A stretch of 41,654 nucleotides of DNA from Bacteroidota bacterium (GCA_013286565.1 JABDFM010000024.1:1-41654); one strand, 5' to 3'; shown: positions 6,290 to 14,368, counted from the stretch's first letter. The notes: generated from the sequence alone by a model not told the origin. Numbers and translations: made by a program.

Positions 6290-8719
6290 TTCCGCCTTCA
6301 AACTCTTTACAGGGTTGGCCAGTGCCGCCTTTATGGCCTGGAAACTTATGGTGACCAGGGCAATAGCAATAGCTATTGATCCTGCCAGAGCAAACATCCA
6401 CCAACTAATTGATATCTTATAAGCAAATCCTCGCAACCATATACTCGCACCCCACCCGGCTAACAGCCATGCCGGTACCATAGCTATAAGTACCAGTATT
6501 AAAAAATCCTTTGACAAAAGGCCAACAATCCCGCTTACACTCGCCCCTAATACTTTGCGGATGCCTATTTCTTTGTTTCGTTGCTCTGCGCTGAAAGCGG
6601 CAAGACCAAACAAGCCCAGGCAGGAGATCAGTATAGCCATCAAAGTAAATGAATTGATGATCTTTGACAGGGTGATCTCGGTTTCATATTGCCTTTGTAC
6701 CTCGGCATCTAAAAAAGCATATTCAAAAGGTACGGCAGGCAGGTTCTTGTGCCAGATGGTTTCTATCTTTCCGAGCAGGTCCTTATAGCTTTTACTATCT
6801 GTGGATGCTACTATATAAGAAAAATCACCTGGATTGTGGCTGTAAACCAGCATAAATGGTTTTACCTCGCCATGCAGCGAACTGTAATTAAAATCTTTCA
6901 TCACCCCGGCTACCTCAACATAAGTGAGCGGGTTTGGCGGATATTGCGTATAAAGCCTTTGGCCAACTGCAGTTTGCGGGGTAAATCCTAATCTTTTAGC
7001 CAGGGTTTCATTGATCAGCACTTTTAACGAATCGTTTATATGAAAATCTCTGCCCGTTAGGATCTTTATTCCATTTGTATTTATAAAATGCTCGTCGGTG
7101 GTTATATTCTGCGCATCAATGGAAGTGGCCATATTGCCGCCGGTAGGGTACACGCCATGATCCTGGCCCACAAACTGGCTTAAATAATTATTTGCGTTGG
7201 TTACATTTTTTACTTCTGATAATTGACGCAGATCGTTTGCAAAAGCAGGCATTTTATTTTGCGTATCGCCTGTGTAGAAACTGAATATGAGTTTCTGCCC
7301 TTTGTCAAAACCAAGGTCTTTATTTTTGATGTAGTTCAGTTGGCTGTAGATCACAATAATACCTACAATAAGCACAATTGAAAGCACAAACTGGAACACC
7401 ACCAGCGAGCGGCGTATGCCTGTTGCCGAAACTTTATTGGTAAAATTCCCCTTGATTACCTTTATCGCTTCAAATGCCGAAAGATAGAAAGCCGGGTAAC
7501 TACCAGCGACAAAACCGGTAACCAGTATCAGTCCTGTAAGCATCAGCCATAATCTGTAATCGCTGAAGAAGGATAATTGAATATTAGCCTGCGTAATTTG
7601 GTTGAGGTAAGGCAATGCCAACACCAATAATGGCAAAGCGATGATCACCCCTATGAATGATAGCAGGAAGGATTCGCCTAAAAACTGTTTGACCAGATCT
7701 CCCTGGCCAGCGCCGATCACCTTGCGTACGCCCACTTCTTTGGCACGCTTGGAAGCGCGGGCGGTAGAAAGGTTCATAAAATTAATACAGGCTATAACCT
7801 GTATCATCACCGCTATTAATATTAAAATATAAAGGAATGATGGACTAACCGTTTTTCCCGGCTCCACTTCATAGCCCGATGTAGTATGTATGGAAGTAAA
7901 CGGTTGCAAATGCAGTTCTTTTGACATTCCCATCTGCTTCATCTGGTCAGCACCATATTTGTTTAAAAAGGCAGGCAGCTTTTTTTCCAATGCCTCAACA
8001 TTGGCATCATGCCATACTTTGATAAAAGAATTGGTAAAATTATTACCCGCCCACATGGTGTTCGACCGCACATATTGCCCCATGCCGCCACTATTCATGG
8101 TGATGAATACATTGGCATGTATCTGGGTTCTGCCCAGGCTTTCGTCCACAACACCGGTTACTTTAAAATCATGTTTGCCGTAGGCATTGTCAATAGTAAT
8201 CACTTTGCCGAGCGGGTCTGCACTGCCAAAAAGGTTATCAGATATAGGTTTCAGCAATACAATGGTATAGGGGTCTGCCAATATTTTACTGGATGGTGTT
8301 CCATTAACGAAATGATAATCAAACATGTCGAAATAAGTAGAATCGACATAAACGGCATCATGTATGTAAAATGATTTTTCCTTATAGGTTAACAGGTGTT
8401 GCTTTGCACCCAAAAGATCGGTAGTGATCACACGTACGTATTGCTTTACTTCAGGAAAATCAGCCTTCATAGTAGGCGCGATAGGGGGCGAGCAAGTGGC
8501 ATTGTTGTGCTTGTCGCCTGCCAGGGCCAGCGTGGTGGTAATGCGGTAAATGTCATTTGCGTCTTTATGATGCTTATCATAGCTGTACTGCGTTTGTACA
8601 AATAGTAAGATATACAGGCAGCACAAGGTGCCTACAGCCAATCCAAAAATATTGATAAAGCTGAACGTTTTGTTCTTTAACAAAAAGCGAAGGGCGGTTT
8701 TAAGATAACTTTTAAGCAT
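6287..8719 (-). CDS. FtsX/MacB-type ABC transporter permease
   Basis: An 810-residue protein of the large duplicated permease family common in Bacteroidota. Layout: span at 20-42; periplasmic MacB_PCD-like domain at about 45-290; three spans of the first FtsX domain at about 294-412 with the cytoplasmic motif KRAKEVGVRKVIGA (324-337); span at 435-460; second periplasmic domain to about 680; and a second FtsX domain with RNKEIGIRKVLGAS. No ATPase is encoded beside it, which is usual for these orphans. It may drive envelope-protein or toxic-compound extrusion by mechanotransmission. A tandem direct repeat (8826-8860) lies in its upstream region. Confidence 0.92.
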   Translation of the reverse strand: MLKSYLKTALRFLLKNKTFSFINIFGLAVGTLCCLYILLFVQTQYSYDKHHKDANDIYRITTTLALAGDKHNNATCSPPIAPTMKADFPEVKQYVRVITTDLLGAKQHLLTYKEKSFYIHDAVYVDSTYFDMFDYHFVNGTPSSKILADPYTIVLLKPISDNLFGSADPLGKVITIDNAYGKHDFKVTGVVDESLGRTQIHANVFITMNSGGMGQYVRSNTMWAGNNFTNSFIKVWHDANVEALEKKLPAFLNKYGADQMKQMGMSKELHLQPFTSIHTTSGYEVEPGKTVSPSFLYILILIAVMIQVIACINFMNLSTARASKRAKEVGVRKVIGAGQGDLVKQFLGESFLLSFIGVIIALPLLVLALPYLNQITQANIQLSFFSDYRLWLMLTGLILVTGFVAGSYPAFYLSAFEAIKVIKGNFTNKVSATGIRRSLVVFQFVLSIVLIVGIIVIYSQLNYIKNKDLGFDKGQKLIFSFYTGDTQNKMPAFANDLRQLSEVKNVTNANNYLSQFVGQDHGVYPTGGNMATSIDAQNITTDEHFINTNGIKILTGRDFHINDSLKVLINETLAKRLGFTPQTAVGQRLYTQYPPNPLTYVEVAGVMKDFNYSSLHGEVKPFMLVYSHNPGDFSYIVASTDSKSYKDLLGKIETIWHKNLPAVPFEYAFLDAEVQRQYETEITLSKIINSFTLMAILISCLGLFGLAAFSAEQRNKEIGIRKVLGASVSGIVGLLSKDFLILVLIAMVPAWLLAGWGASIWLRGFAYKISISWWMFALAGSIAIAIALVTISFQAIKAALANPVKSLKAE

Positions 8720-8825
8720 AGCTGATACTTTAAATTGATCGATCTATACACATTTCTCCCAAGACAATGCCAAAATTGTATTGCTTTGTTTATCAGTAAT
8801 TTATGTCGATATGTGATTGTTTATC

Positions 8826-8860
8826 CGTTCGTTTTTGATACAGTGAGCGTTCGTTTATGG
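8826..8860 (+). promoter_or_regulatory. tandem direct repeat, second candidate LytTR operator
   Basis: CGTTCGTTT occurs at 8826-8834 and 8848-8856, a 22-bp period, and similarity continues to TTTTTGA and TTTATGG. The second copy contains CGTTTATGG, close to the CGTTTATCG core of the 3157-3188 site. It lies between the divergent FtsX and DUF3810 genes and ends 30 bases before the -7 box of the latter, a position suited to an activator. Confidence 0.55.
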
Positions 8861-8889
8861 AAGTGGTGACGTATTTATAATGTAGATGC

Positions 8890-8897
8890 TATATTTG
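8890..8897 (+). promoter_or_regulatory. -7 box of the DUF3810 gene
   Basis: TATATTTG is a perfect TAnnTTTG match and ends 5 bases before the ATG at 8903, so transcription would begin at or beside the start codon. No consensus TTG -33 element is present, consistent with activator dependence. Confidence 0.55.
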
Positions 8898-8902
8898 TTT
8901 AA

Positions 8903-9994
8903 ATGGATGAGCAGCTAAAAAGGTCTTTGAAATCCCGGGTGATCACCATCGCGTTATTGGCTCTGACCTGGTTTATACTTATGCTGCTTGCTGATCATCC
9001 TCATACGGTGGAGCGCTATTATTCCGACATTCTGTATCGTGCTGTTTGTTACGTTTTGCACCCGGTTTTGAACCTGTTCCCATTCAGCGTTGGCGACTTA
9101 CTTTACATAACCGTGGTATGCTATTTTATCTACGCTTTTATCCGCTTGGTGGTATTAGCAGTGAAGCGAAAATTCAGCATAGCCGGTATTTTTTTGTTGA
9201 AATTGATCATCATTATTCAATCAGCAACGGTAATTTTTTATCTTTTTTGGGGGATGAACTATTTCCGGCCATCAGCAGCCGAAAGGTTAAACCTACCGGA
9301 TAGCGGATATACTGTCACTGATTTGAGATCAGTTACCTCCATGCTGATCGATAGCGCCAATGCCTGCCGCGCCAGGGTAAATGATACTGATCTGCACCAG
9401 GGTAATAAAGCTATCTATGAAACAGCAAAAAAAGCAATTGATTTGCTTTCTGTTCAATCAGCCAATTTCCCGGCTTTTCACCCGGATATAAAACCTTCTT
9501 TATTAACGCCAATAATGAATTATATTGGCACTTCTGGCTATTATAATCCCTTTACCTCAGAGGCGCAGATCAATTACCAGATGCCTGTTTTTTTGCGGCC
9601 TTTTGTAGCTTGTCATGAGATGTCGCACCAGATGGGCTATGGCCCGGAAGATGAAGCGAATTTTGTCGGTTTTATTGCAGGGATACAATCGCATGACCGC
9701 TTGCTGCGTTATTCGGCCTATTACCTGGGGGTGCAGGAGTTTATGTATGCCTTGCGGCGACAGGACAGCATCGCCCGTAAGGAGTTAAAGAAAAGGATAT
9801 CCCCATTGGTACTTAACGACTTTAAAACAGAGCGAAGCTACTGGCTACAATACGAAGGTAAATTAGGTGTGCTAAGCAGTTTGTTCTATGATGATTTTTT
9901 GAAAGCCAATAATCAACCCCAGGGTTTGAACACCTATAACCGTATGATCATCCTGGTGATGGGGTGGTATAGGAAGTATGATGTAGTTCATTAG
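8903..9994 (+). CDS. DUF3810 family membrane protein with HExxH motif
   Basis: A 363-residue protein with three N-terminal spans (about residues 13-30, 63-87 and 93-117) followed by a large soluble domain. The soluble domain contains FVACHEMSHQMGYGPEDEAN with HEMSH at 238-242 and acidic residues at 249-251, a gluzincin-like zinc site (HExxH plus a downstream Glu). This matches DUF3810, for which peptidase activity is suggested by the motif but, as far as I know, not shown. The domain probably faces the periplasm. It is divergent from the FtsX permease and shares its upstream region, including the tandem repeat. The next in-frame Met is inside the first span, so the ATG at 8903 is the start. 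Confidence 0.85.
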   Translation: MDEQLKRSLKSRVITIALLALTWFILMLLADHPHTVERYYSDILYRAVCYVLHPVLNLFPFSVGDLLYITVVCYFIYAFIRLVVLAVKRKFSIAGIFLLKLIIIIQSATVIFYLFWGMNYFRPSAAERLNLPDSGYTVTDLRSVTSMLIDSANACRARVNDTDLHQGNKAIYETAKKAIDLLSVQSANFPAFHPDIKPSLLTPIMNYIGTSGYYNPFTSEAQINYQMPVFLRPFVACHEMSHQMGYGPEDEANFVGFIAGIQSHDRLLRYSAYYLGVQEFMYALRRQDSIARKELKKRISPLVLNDFKTERSYWLQYEGKLGVLSSLFYDDFLKANNQPQGLNTYNRMIILVMGWYRKYDVVH

Positions 9995-10016
9995 TTCACT
10001 GATTCATCAGTTCATT
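9985..10016. repeat. octamer tandem array overlapping the DUF3810 stop codon
   Basis: Four 8-bp units (AGTTCATT, AGTTCACT, GATTCATC, AGTTCATT). The first two span the TAG stop at 9992-9994. Confidence 0.65.
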
Positions 10017-10044
10017 GGTTTTGGTTGACCATACAGATACTTGT

Positions 10045-10072
10045 CATTGACCATTCACCATAGACCACTCAC
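10045..10072. repeat. heptamer tandem array upstream of the PLP enzyme gene
   Basis: Four contiguous units CATTGAC, CATTCAC, CATAGAC, CACTCAC. This is the same degenerate heptad family as at 6255, 14399, 19125 and 20365. A 7-bp inverted repeat TTATAAC/GTTATAA (10075-10081 and 10094-10100) follows directly and could be an operator. Confidence 0.6.
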
Positions 10073-10103
10073 TGTTATAACCTATAATAATAAGTTATAA
10101 GCA

Positions 10104-10134
10104 TTGCCCGGATGCGCTTTAACAATTATATTTG
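10104..10134 (+). promoter_or_regulatory. Bacteroidota promoter of the PLP enzyme gene
   Basis: A TTG at 10104-10106 and a perfect -7 box TATATTTG at 10127-10134 are separated by 20 bp, matching the TTG-N(17-23)-TAnnTTTG pattern. Transcription should start near 10140, about 25 bases before the TTG start codon. Confidence 0.75.
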
Positions 10135-10164
10135 CACTTTCTATTCATTTAAAGCAATATCGTT

Positions 10165-11409
10165 TTGGATCTATTTGATAAGATATCGAAAACAATGGGC
10201 GGCCCACTGGGGCAGCATCAAAAATGGTCGCACGGTTATTTTTCATACCCTAAACTGGAAGGTGAAATTGGCCCGCACATGCAATTCAACGGTAAAGAAC
10301 ATTTGGTTTGGAGCCTGAATAATTATCTGGGTCTTGCTAACCACCCCGAAGTAAGGAAAGCTGATGCCCAGGCCGCGGCAGATTATGGGATGGCTTACCC
10401 AATGGGTGCACGTATGATGTCGGGTAATTCTATTCATCACGAAGAACTGGAGAACAACCTTGCTGAGTTTGTAGGGAAAGAAGATGCTTTTTTACTGAAT
10501 TATGGCTACCAGGGTATGGTATCCATCATAGATTCGCTGGTTGACCGTAACGATGTAATTGTTTACGATGCCGAATCACACGCCTGTATCATTGATGGTT
10601 TACGCATGCACATGGGTAAACGCTTTGTATATCAGCATAATGACCTGGAAAGCTGCGAAAAGCAACTGGAGCGTGCAACCCGTTTGGCCGAGCAAACCGG
10701 CGGCGGTATATTACTGATCACCGAAGGTGTATTTGGTATGTCGGGCGCACAAGGCAAGTTGAAAGAAATTGTAGAACTAAAAGAAAAATTCAATTTCCGT
10801 TTACTGGTTGATGATGCACATGGTTTTGGCACAATGGGCAAAACTGGCGCAGGTACACACGAGGAGCAGGATTGCGTTGATGGCGTGGATGTCTACTTTG
10901 GTACTTTTGCCAAATCAATGGCTGGTATAGGTGCTTTTGTAGCAGGTACGAGGGATGTTATTGATTACTTGCGCTATAATATGCGTTCACAAATATTTGC
11001 AAAGGCTTTGCCAATGCCGATGGTCCTAGGACTTAAAAAACGTTTCGAACTGTTAAAATCACAGCCTCAGCTGCGCGAAAAACTGTGGGAAATATCAACA
11101 GCCTTGCAAAAAGGCTTAAGGGAGCGCGGCTTTAATTTAGGTGTTACCAATACCATGGTTACCCCCGTGTTTTTAGAAGGCGATCTGAACGAGGCTACTG
11201 CACTTACACGTGACCTGCGCGAGAATTATGGTATATTTTGCTCTATAGTGATCTACCCGGTTATTCCTAAGGGATTGATCCTGCTGCGCTTAATTCCTAC
11301 TGCATCACATAGCCTGGAAGACGTAGAGCGCACACTTGCCGCTTACACTGAAATGGGCGAAAAACTAAAAGCAGGTTTTTATAAAGAAAAGAAAATGGCT
11401 GTCGCCTAA
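10165..11409 (+). CDS. alpha-oxoamine synthase-like PLP enzyme (KBL/AONS/SPT fold)
   Basis: A 414-residue fold-type I PLP enzyme. H139 (ESHACIIDG) stacks on the cofactor, D216-D217-A218-H219-G220 binds it, and K250 in YFGTFAKSMAG forms the Schiff base. It therefore belongs to the family that condenses an amino acid with an acyl-CoA or acyl-ACP. The N-terminus (MDLFDKISKTMGGPLGQ) differs from the characterised Bacteroidota serine palmitoyltransferase type, so it is probably a distinct conserved paralog; its product is not assigned. The start is TTG at 10165. The alternative ATG at 10195 would remove a stretch that I recall as conserved in homologs. A strong promoter precedes it and a hairpin terminator follows. 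Confidence 0.85.
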   Translation: MDLFDKISKTMGGPLGQHQKWSHGYFSYPKLEGEIGPHMQFNGKEHLVWSLNNYLGLANHPEVRKADAQAAADYGMAYPMGARMMSGNSIHHEELENNLAEFVGKEDAFLLNYGYQGMVSIIDSLVDRNDVIVYDAESHACIIDGLRMHMGKRFVYQHNDLESCEKQLERATRLAEQTGGGILLITEGVFGMSGAQGKLKEIVELKEKFNFRLLVDDAHGFGTMGKTGAGTHEEQDCVDGVDVYFGTFAKSMAGIGAFVAGTRDVIDYLRYNMRSQIFAKALPMPMVLGLKKRFELLKSQPQLREKLWEISTALQKGLRERGFNLGVTNTMVTPVFLEGDLNEATALTRDLRENYGIFCSIVIYPVIPKGLILLRLIPTASHSLEDVERTLAAYTEMGEKLKAGFYKEKKMAVA

Positions 11410-11432
11410 GCACAGTTCCGCAAACATTTTGC

Positions 11433-11470
11433 AAAGCCTTTCGGTTAATACGAAAGGCTTTTTTATTTTT
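11433..11470 (+). terminator. intrinsic terminator after the PLP enzyme gene
   Basis: AAAGCCTTTCG (11433-11443) pairs with CGAAAGGCTTT (11451-11461) around GTTAATA and is followed by a T-rich tract. It ends 24 bases before the next gene, separating the two transcripts. Confidence 0.9.
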
Positions 11471-11494
11471 ACGCCAACCAACATCTACCTTGAT

Positions 11495-12925
11495 ATGCTA
11501 ACACGTCGTGATTTTATTAAACTGAACGGCATTACAACCGCCGGAATAGGACTGGGTTTAAAACCCACATGGTTTACTACAGGTACACCATTTGAAACCA
11601 AACGCGTAAAACCTTCGGTGCGCAGGTTTACCAGCCCGGCTGTTGAAAGTACAATAAACAGGATAAAGGCCGATATTAAAGACCCGGAGCTGGCTTGGCT
11701 ATTCGAAAACTGCTATCCAAATACGCTGGATACCACCGTAAAATATTCTGAAAAACATGGCCGCCCCGATACCTTTGTAATCACCGGGGATATTGATGCC
11801 ATGTGGCTGCGCGATTCATCAGCCCAGGTTTGGCCATACCTGCCTTTAATTAAGAACGACCCGGCATTAAAGAAGCTTATTTTGGGGGTTATCAACCGGC
11901 AGGCGCAATGCGTACAACTGGACCCCTACGCCAATGCTTTTAATGAAAAAAACACCGGCAGCGAATGGGAGAGCGACAATACGGATATGAAACGCGGCTT
12001 GCATGAGCGCAAATGGGAGATAGACTCATTATGTTATCCTGTGAGGCTGGCCTATAATTACTGGAAAACCAGCGGCGACAGCAGCTTTTTTGATCAGGAC
12101 TGGCAAACTGCCGGAAAACTTATCCTTGATACTTTTAAAGTTCAGCAGCGTAAAAACAGTCGTGGCCCATACCATTTTCAGAGAAAGACGGAAGTTGCCA
12201 GTGATACCGCACCAAATGGTGGATATGGTAATCCTATTAAACCCGTGGGGCTCATCTGTTCCATTTTCAGGCCATCTGATGATGCTACCATTTACCCTTT
12301 CCTGGTGCCATCCAACTATTTTGCTGTGCTGAGTCTAAACCAAATGGCCGAAATGTTTGAGCAAATAGGTCACGACCATACTACAGCCACGCAATGCAGG
12401 GCTCTTGCAAATGAAGTATATGCCGCATTACAGAAATACGCCATTGCCAACCACCCTGTTTATGGTAGGGTACTGGCTTATGAGGTGGATGGCTATGGCA
12501 ATCAGTTATTTATGGATGATGCCAATGTACCCAGTCTGCTGGCAATGCCGTACCTGGGCGTTATCAAAACAAGTGATCCGCTTTATCACAATACCCGACG
12601 AATGGTGCTGAGTACAGCCAACCCTTACTTTTTTAAGGGCAAGGCAGCCGAGGGTATTGGCGGGCCGCATGTGGGTTTAAATTATATCTGGCCAATGGGT
12701 ATTATTATCCGGGGCTTAACATCAACCAACGAAAAGGAGATAACCACCTGTTTAAAATGGCTGAAATCCACCCACGCGGGTACCGGTTTTATGCACGAAT
12801 CCTTTAATAAAGACAATCCGGCTGATTTTACACGCAAATGGTTCGCCTGGGCCAATACATTATTTGGCGAATTGGTGATAAAAACGCATCAATACCACCC
12901 CGCGATATTAAAAAGAACAATATAA
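11495..12925 (+). CDS. glycoside hydrolase family 125 exo-alpha-1,6-mannosidase, Tat signal
   Basis: A 476-residue protein. The GH125 (formerly DUF1237) hallmark FVITGDIDAMWLRDSSAQVW lies at residues 94-113. Other conserved blocks are RPSDDATIYPFLVPSN (259-274), DDANVPSLLAMPYLG (341-355), GPHVGLNYIWPMG (390-402) and GTGFMHESF (429-437). The acids in RPSDD and E435 are the likely catalytic pair by comparison with characterised members. The N-terminus MLTRRDFIKLNGITTAG has a twin-arginine motif, indicating folded export. I start at the ATG 11495 because a longer frame from 11429 would translate the upstream terminator. It probably trims alpha-1,6-linked mannose from imported or periplasmic glycans. 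No other glycan-use genes are adjacent. Confidence 0.92.
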   Translation: MLTRRDFIKLNGITTAGIGLGLKPTWFTTGTPFETKRVKPSVRRFTSPAVESTINRIKADIKDPELAWLFENCYPNTLDTTVKYSEKHGRPDTFVITGDIDAMWLRDSSAQVWPYLPLIKNDPALKKLILGVINRQAQCVQLDPYANAFNEKNTGSEWESDNTDMKRGLHERKWEIDSLCYPVRLAYNYWKTSGDSSFFDQDWQTAGKLILDTFKVQQRKNSRGPYHFQRKTEVASDTAPNGGYGNPIKPVGLICSIFRPSDDATIYPFLVPSNYFAVLSLNQMAEMFEQIGHDHTTATQCRALANEVYAALQKYAIANHPVYGRVLAYEVDGYGNQLFMDDANVPSLLAMPYLGVIKTSDPLYHNTRRMVLSTANPYFFKGKAAEGIGGPHVGLNYIWPMGIIIRGLTSTNEKEITTCLKWLKSTHAGTGFMHESFNKDNPADFTRKWFAWANTLFGELVIKTHQYHPAILKRTI

Positions 12926-13250
12926 TATTATTTGAATATTATGTCGCCTAATATTGCGCGGTGATACTATTTTAAATTTATTCATTGTAAAACTAATGTT
13001 ACGTTTAACTTCAAAGTAAAATTAGTTAGTAGAAGTAAATATAAAAATATATGCTATCGCGACTTCTTTGATATTAATTATTATTGTTTAATAATAATAC
13101 TTTATCGTACAACGCAAACATTTAAAATGTGGAAAAAAACCACTGTTAAGGCAGTATTTTTTATAGTGAAAAGTTTTTTTTTTAATAAAAACACTTTAGA
13201 TTAGCTTTAATTAAAACAATAAACCTCAATATTTAAAAGGAGTAACTCAC
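12926..13250. other. 325-bp AT-rich intergenic region
   Basis: No coding frame is supported. It is markedly richer in A and T than its neighbours. It holds a perfect 9-bp inverted repeat ATTATTATT/AATAATAAT at 13077-13098 with loop GTTT, a short ACTG/CAGT hairpin near 13142-13155 followed by a T run, and a weak -7-like TAGCTTTA at 13202-13209. It probably contains the promoter and leader of the histone-like gene. Confidence 0.5.
13237..13242 (+). promoter_or_regulatory. strong Shine-Dalgarno of the histone-like gene
   Basis: AAGGAG lies 8 bases before the ATG at 13251. Such a canonical site is uncommon in Bacteroidota and none is as clear elsewhere in this window, suggesting high translation. 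Confidence 0.7.
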
Positions 13251-13427
13251 ATGAAAAAATTTACTGATGTAAAAAACCTTGTTGCATCCCTGGAAGCTGA
13301 TGCTGACAAGTTCTACAACAAAGGCAACAGCGCCGCTGGAACACGTGTTCGTAAAGGCATGCAGGATCTTAAGAATTTAGCACAAGCGATTCGTCTGGAA
13401 ATTCAGGACTCAAAAAACAAAGCATAA
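13251..13427 (+). CDS. histone H1-like protein (Hc1 family)
   Basis: A 58-residue basic protein starting MKKFTDVKNLVASLEADAD and containing GNSAAGTRVRKGMQDLK (about residues 25-41). This matches the short Bacteroidota proteins annotated as histone H1-like or Hc1. It is predicted to be helical and to bind DNA or RNA as an abundant nucleoid-associated protein. High expression fits the canonical ribosome-binding site and the strong terminator just downstream. It is convergent with dapA. Identification rests on recalled family sequence; the short length is normal for this family. Confidence 0.88.
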   Translation: MKKFTDVKNLVASLEADADKFYNKGNSAAGTRVRKGMQDLKNLAQAIRLEIQDSKNKA

Positions 13428-13455
13428 AGTATAATATTTACTTTATCTTATCACA

Positions 13456-13487
13456 AAAACCCATACGGTTAAACGTATGGGTTTTTT
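13456..13487. terminator. bidirectional terminator shared by the histone-like gene and dapA
   Basis: AAAACCCATACG (13456-13467) pairs perfectly with CGTATGGGTTTT (13474-13485) around GTTAAA. T-tracts flank it on both strands. The dapA stop codon (13469-13471) lies in the loop and its last codons form one arm. Confidence 0.92.
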
Positions 13488-14368
13488 ATTGCAGTAATTT
13501 TCTCGGTTTCTACTAATATCTTTTCAGCGAGTCCGCTGCTTACTTCCACCAAAGGAAGTCTTACGGTATCGCCGCATACGCCTAAATGTTTCAGTGCGCT
13601 TTTTACACCTGCGGGACTACCTTCGGCAAACATCATTCGGGTAAAATCAATTAAAGCGGAATGTCCTTTTTGGCCAGCTGTGAAATCACCTTTAAGGCAA
13701 AGCCTGATCATATCCGAAACCTGCCGTGGAAGCGCGTTCCCTGTTACGGAAATAACACCGGCGCCGCCTAAAGCTATCATAGGCAAGGCTATTGGATCAT
13801 CGCCTGAAATAAGCAGGAAATCTGCCGGTTTATCGCGCATAATCTGGTTCATCTGGTCGAAATTACCGGATGCTTCTTTGATGCCGATGATGTTTTTAAA
13901 ATCATGTGCCAGCCTTACAGTAGTTTCTGCCGAAACATTGCTGCCTGTGCGGCTGGGTACGTTGTATAATATAATGGGTAATACCGAAGCTTCCGCTATA
14001 GCTTTATAATGCTGATATATGCCCTCCTGTGTAGGTTTATTGTAATTAGGACTGGCCGAAAGTATGGCATCGTATCCGGTAGTATCAAACGCTTTTACCT
14101 GTTCAACAACCTCGTGTGTATTATTCCCCGCTATACCTGCTACCAGGTTAACGCGGCCTGCGTTTACTTCGGCAGTAAAGGCGAACACCTTCTTTTTTTC
14201 TTCTTTATTCAATGTGACGCTTTCGCCGGTTGTACCTAATGATACCAGGTATTCCACCCCGCCATCAATTAAATAGTTGATCAGGTTTTTTAGTCCCTGG
14301 TAATCAACTTGTCCATCCTCATCAAAAGGGGTCACCATGGCCACCCCTGTGCCGTAAAATCTGTTCAT
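13469..14368 (-). CDS. dapA: 4-hydroxy-tetrahydrodipicolinate synthase
   Basis: A 299-residue TIM-barrel enzyme that condenses pyruvate with aspartate semialdehyde in the lysine/diaminopimelate pathway, in the cytoplasm. Visible residues are T46-T47 in SLGTTGES, Y109 in SPNYNKPTQEG, Y135 in ILYNVPSRTG, R140 and the Schiff-base lysine K164 in GIKEASGNF. Length and motif spacing are standard. It is transcribed alone: heptamer arrays lie upstream, and its 3' end forms the bidirectional terminator shared with the histone-like gene. A possible -7 element, TATCTTAG on the minus strand, lies at 14385-14392. Confidence 0.96.
   Translation of the reverse strand: MNRFYGTGVAMVTPFDEDGQVDYQGLKNLINYLIDGGVEYLVSLGTTGESVTLNKEEKKKVFAFTAEVNAGRVNLVAGIAGNNTHEVVEQVKAFDTTGYDAILSASPNYNKPTQEGIYQHYKAIAEASVLPIILYNVPSRTGSNVSAETTVRLAHDFKNIIGIKEASGNFDQMNQIMRDKPADFLLISGDDPIALPMIALGGAGVISVTGNALPRQVSDMIRLCLKGDFTAGQKGHSALIDFTRMMFAEGSPAGVKSALKHLGVCGDTVRLPLVEVSSGLAEKILVETEKITAIKNPYV

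Noticed and set aside
11429..11494. Longer N-terminus for the GH125 gene
   Set aside because: This stretch is the terminator of the preceding gene; the ATG at 11495 begins exactly at a twin-arginine signal peptide.
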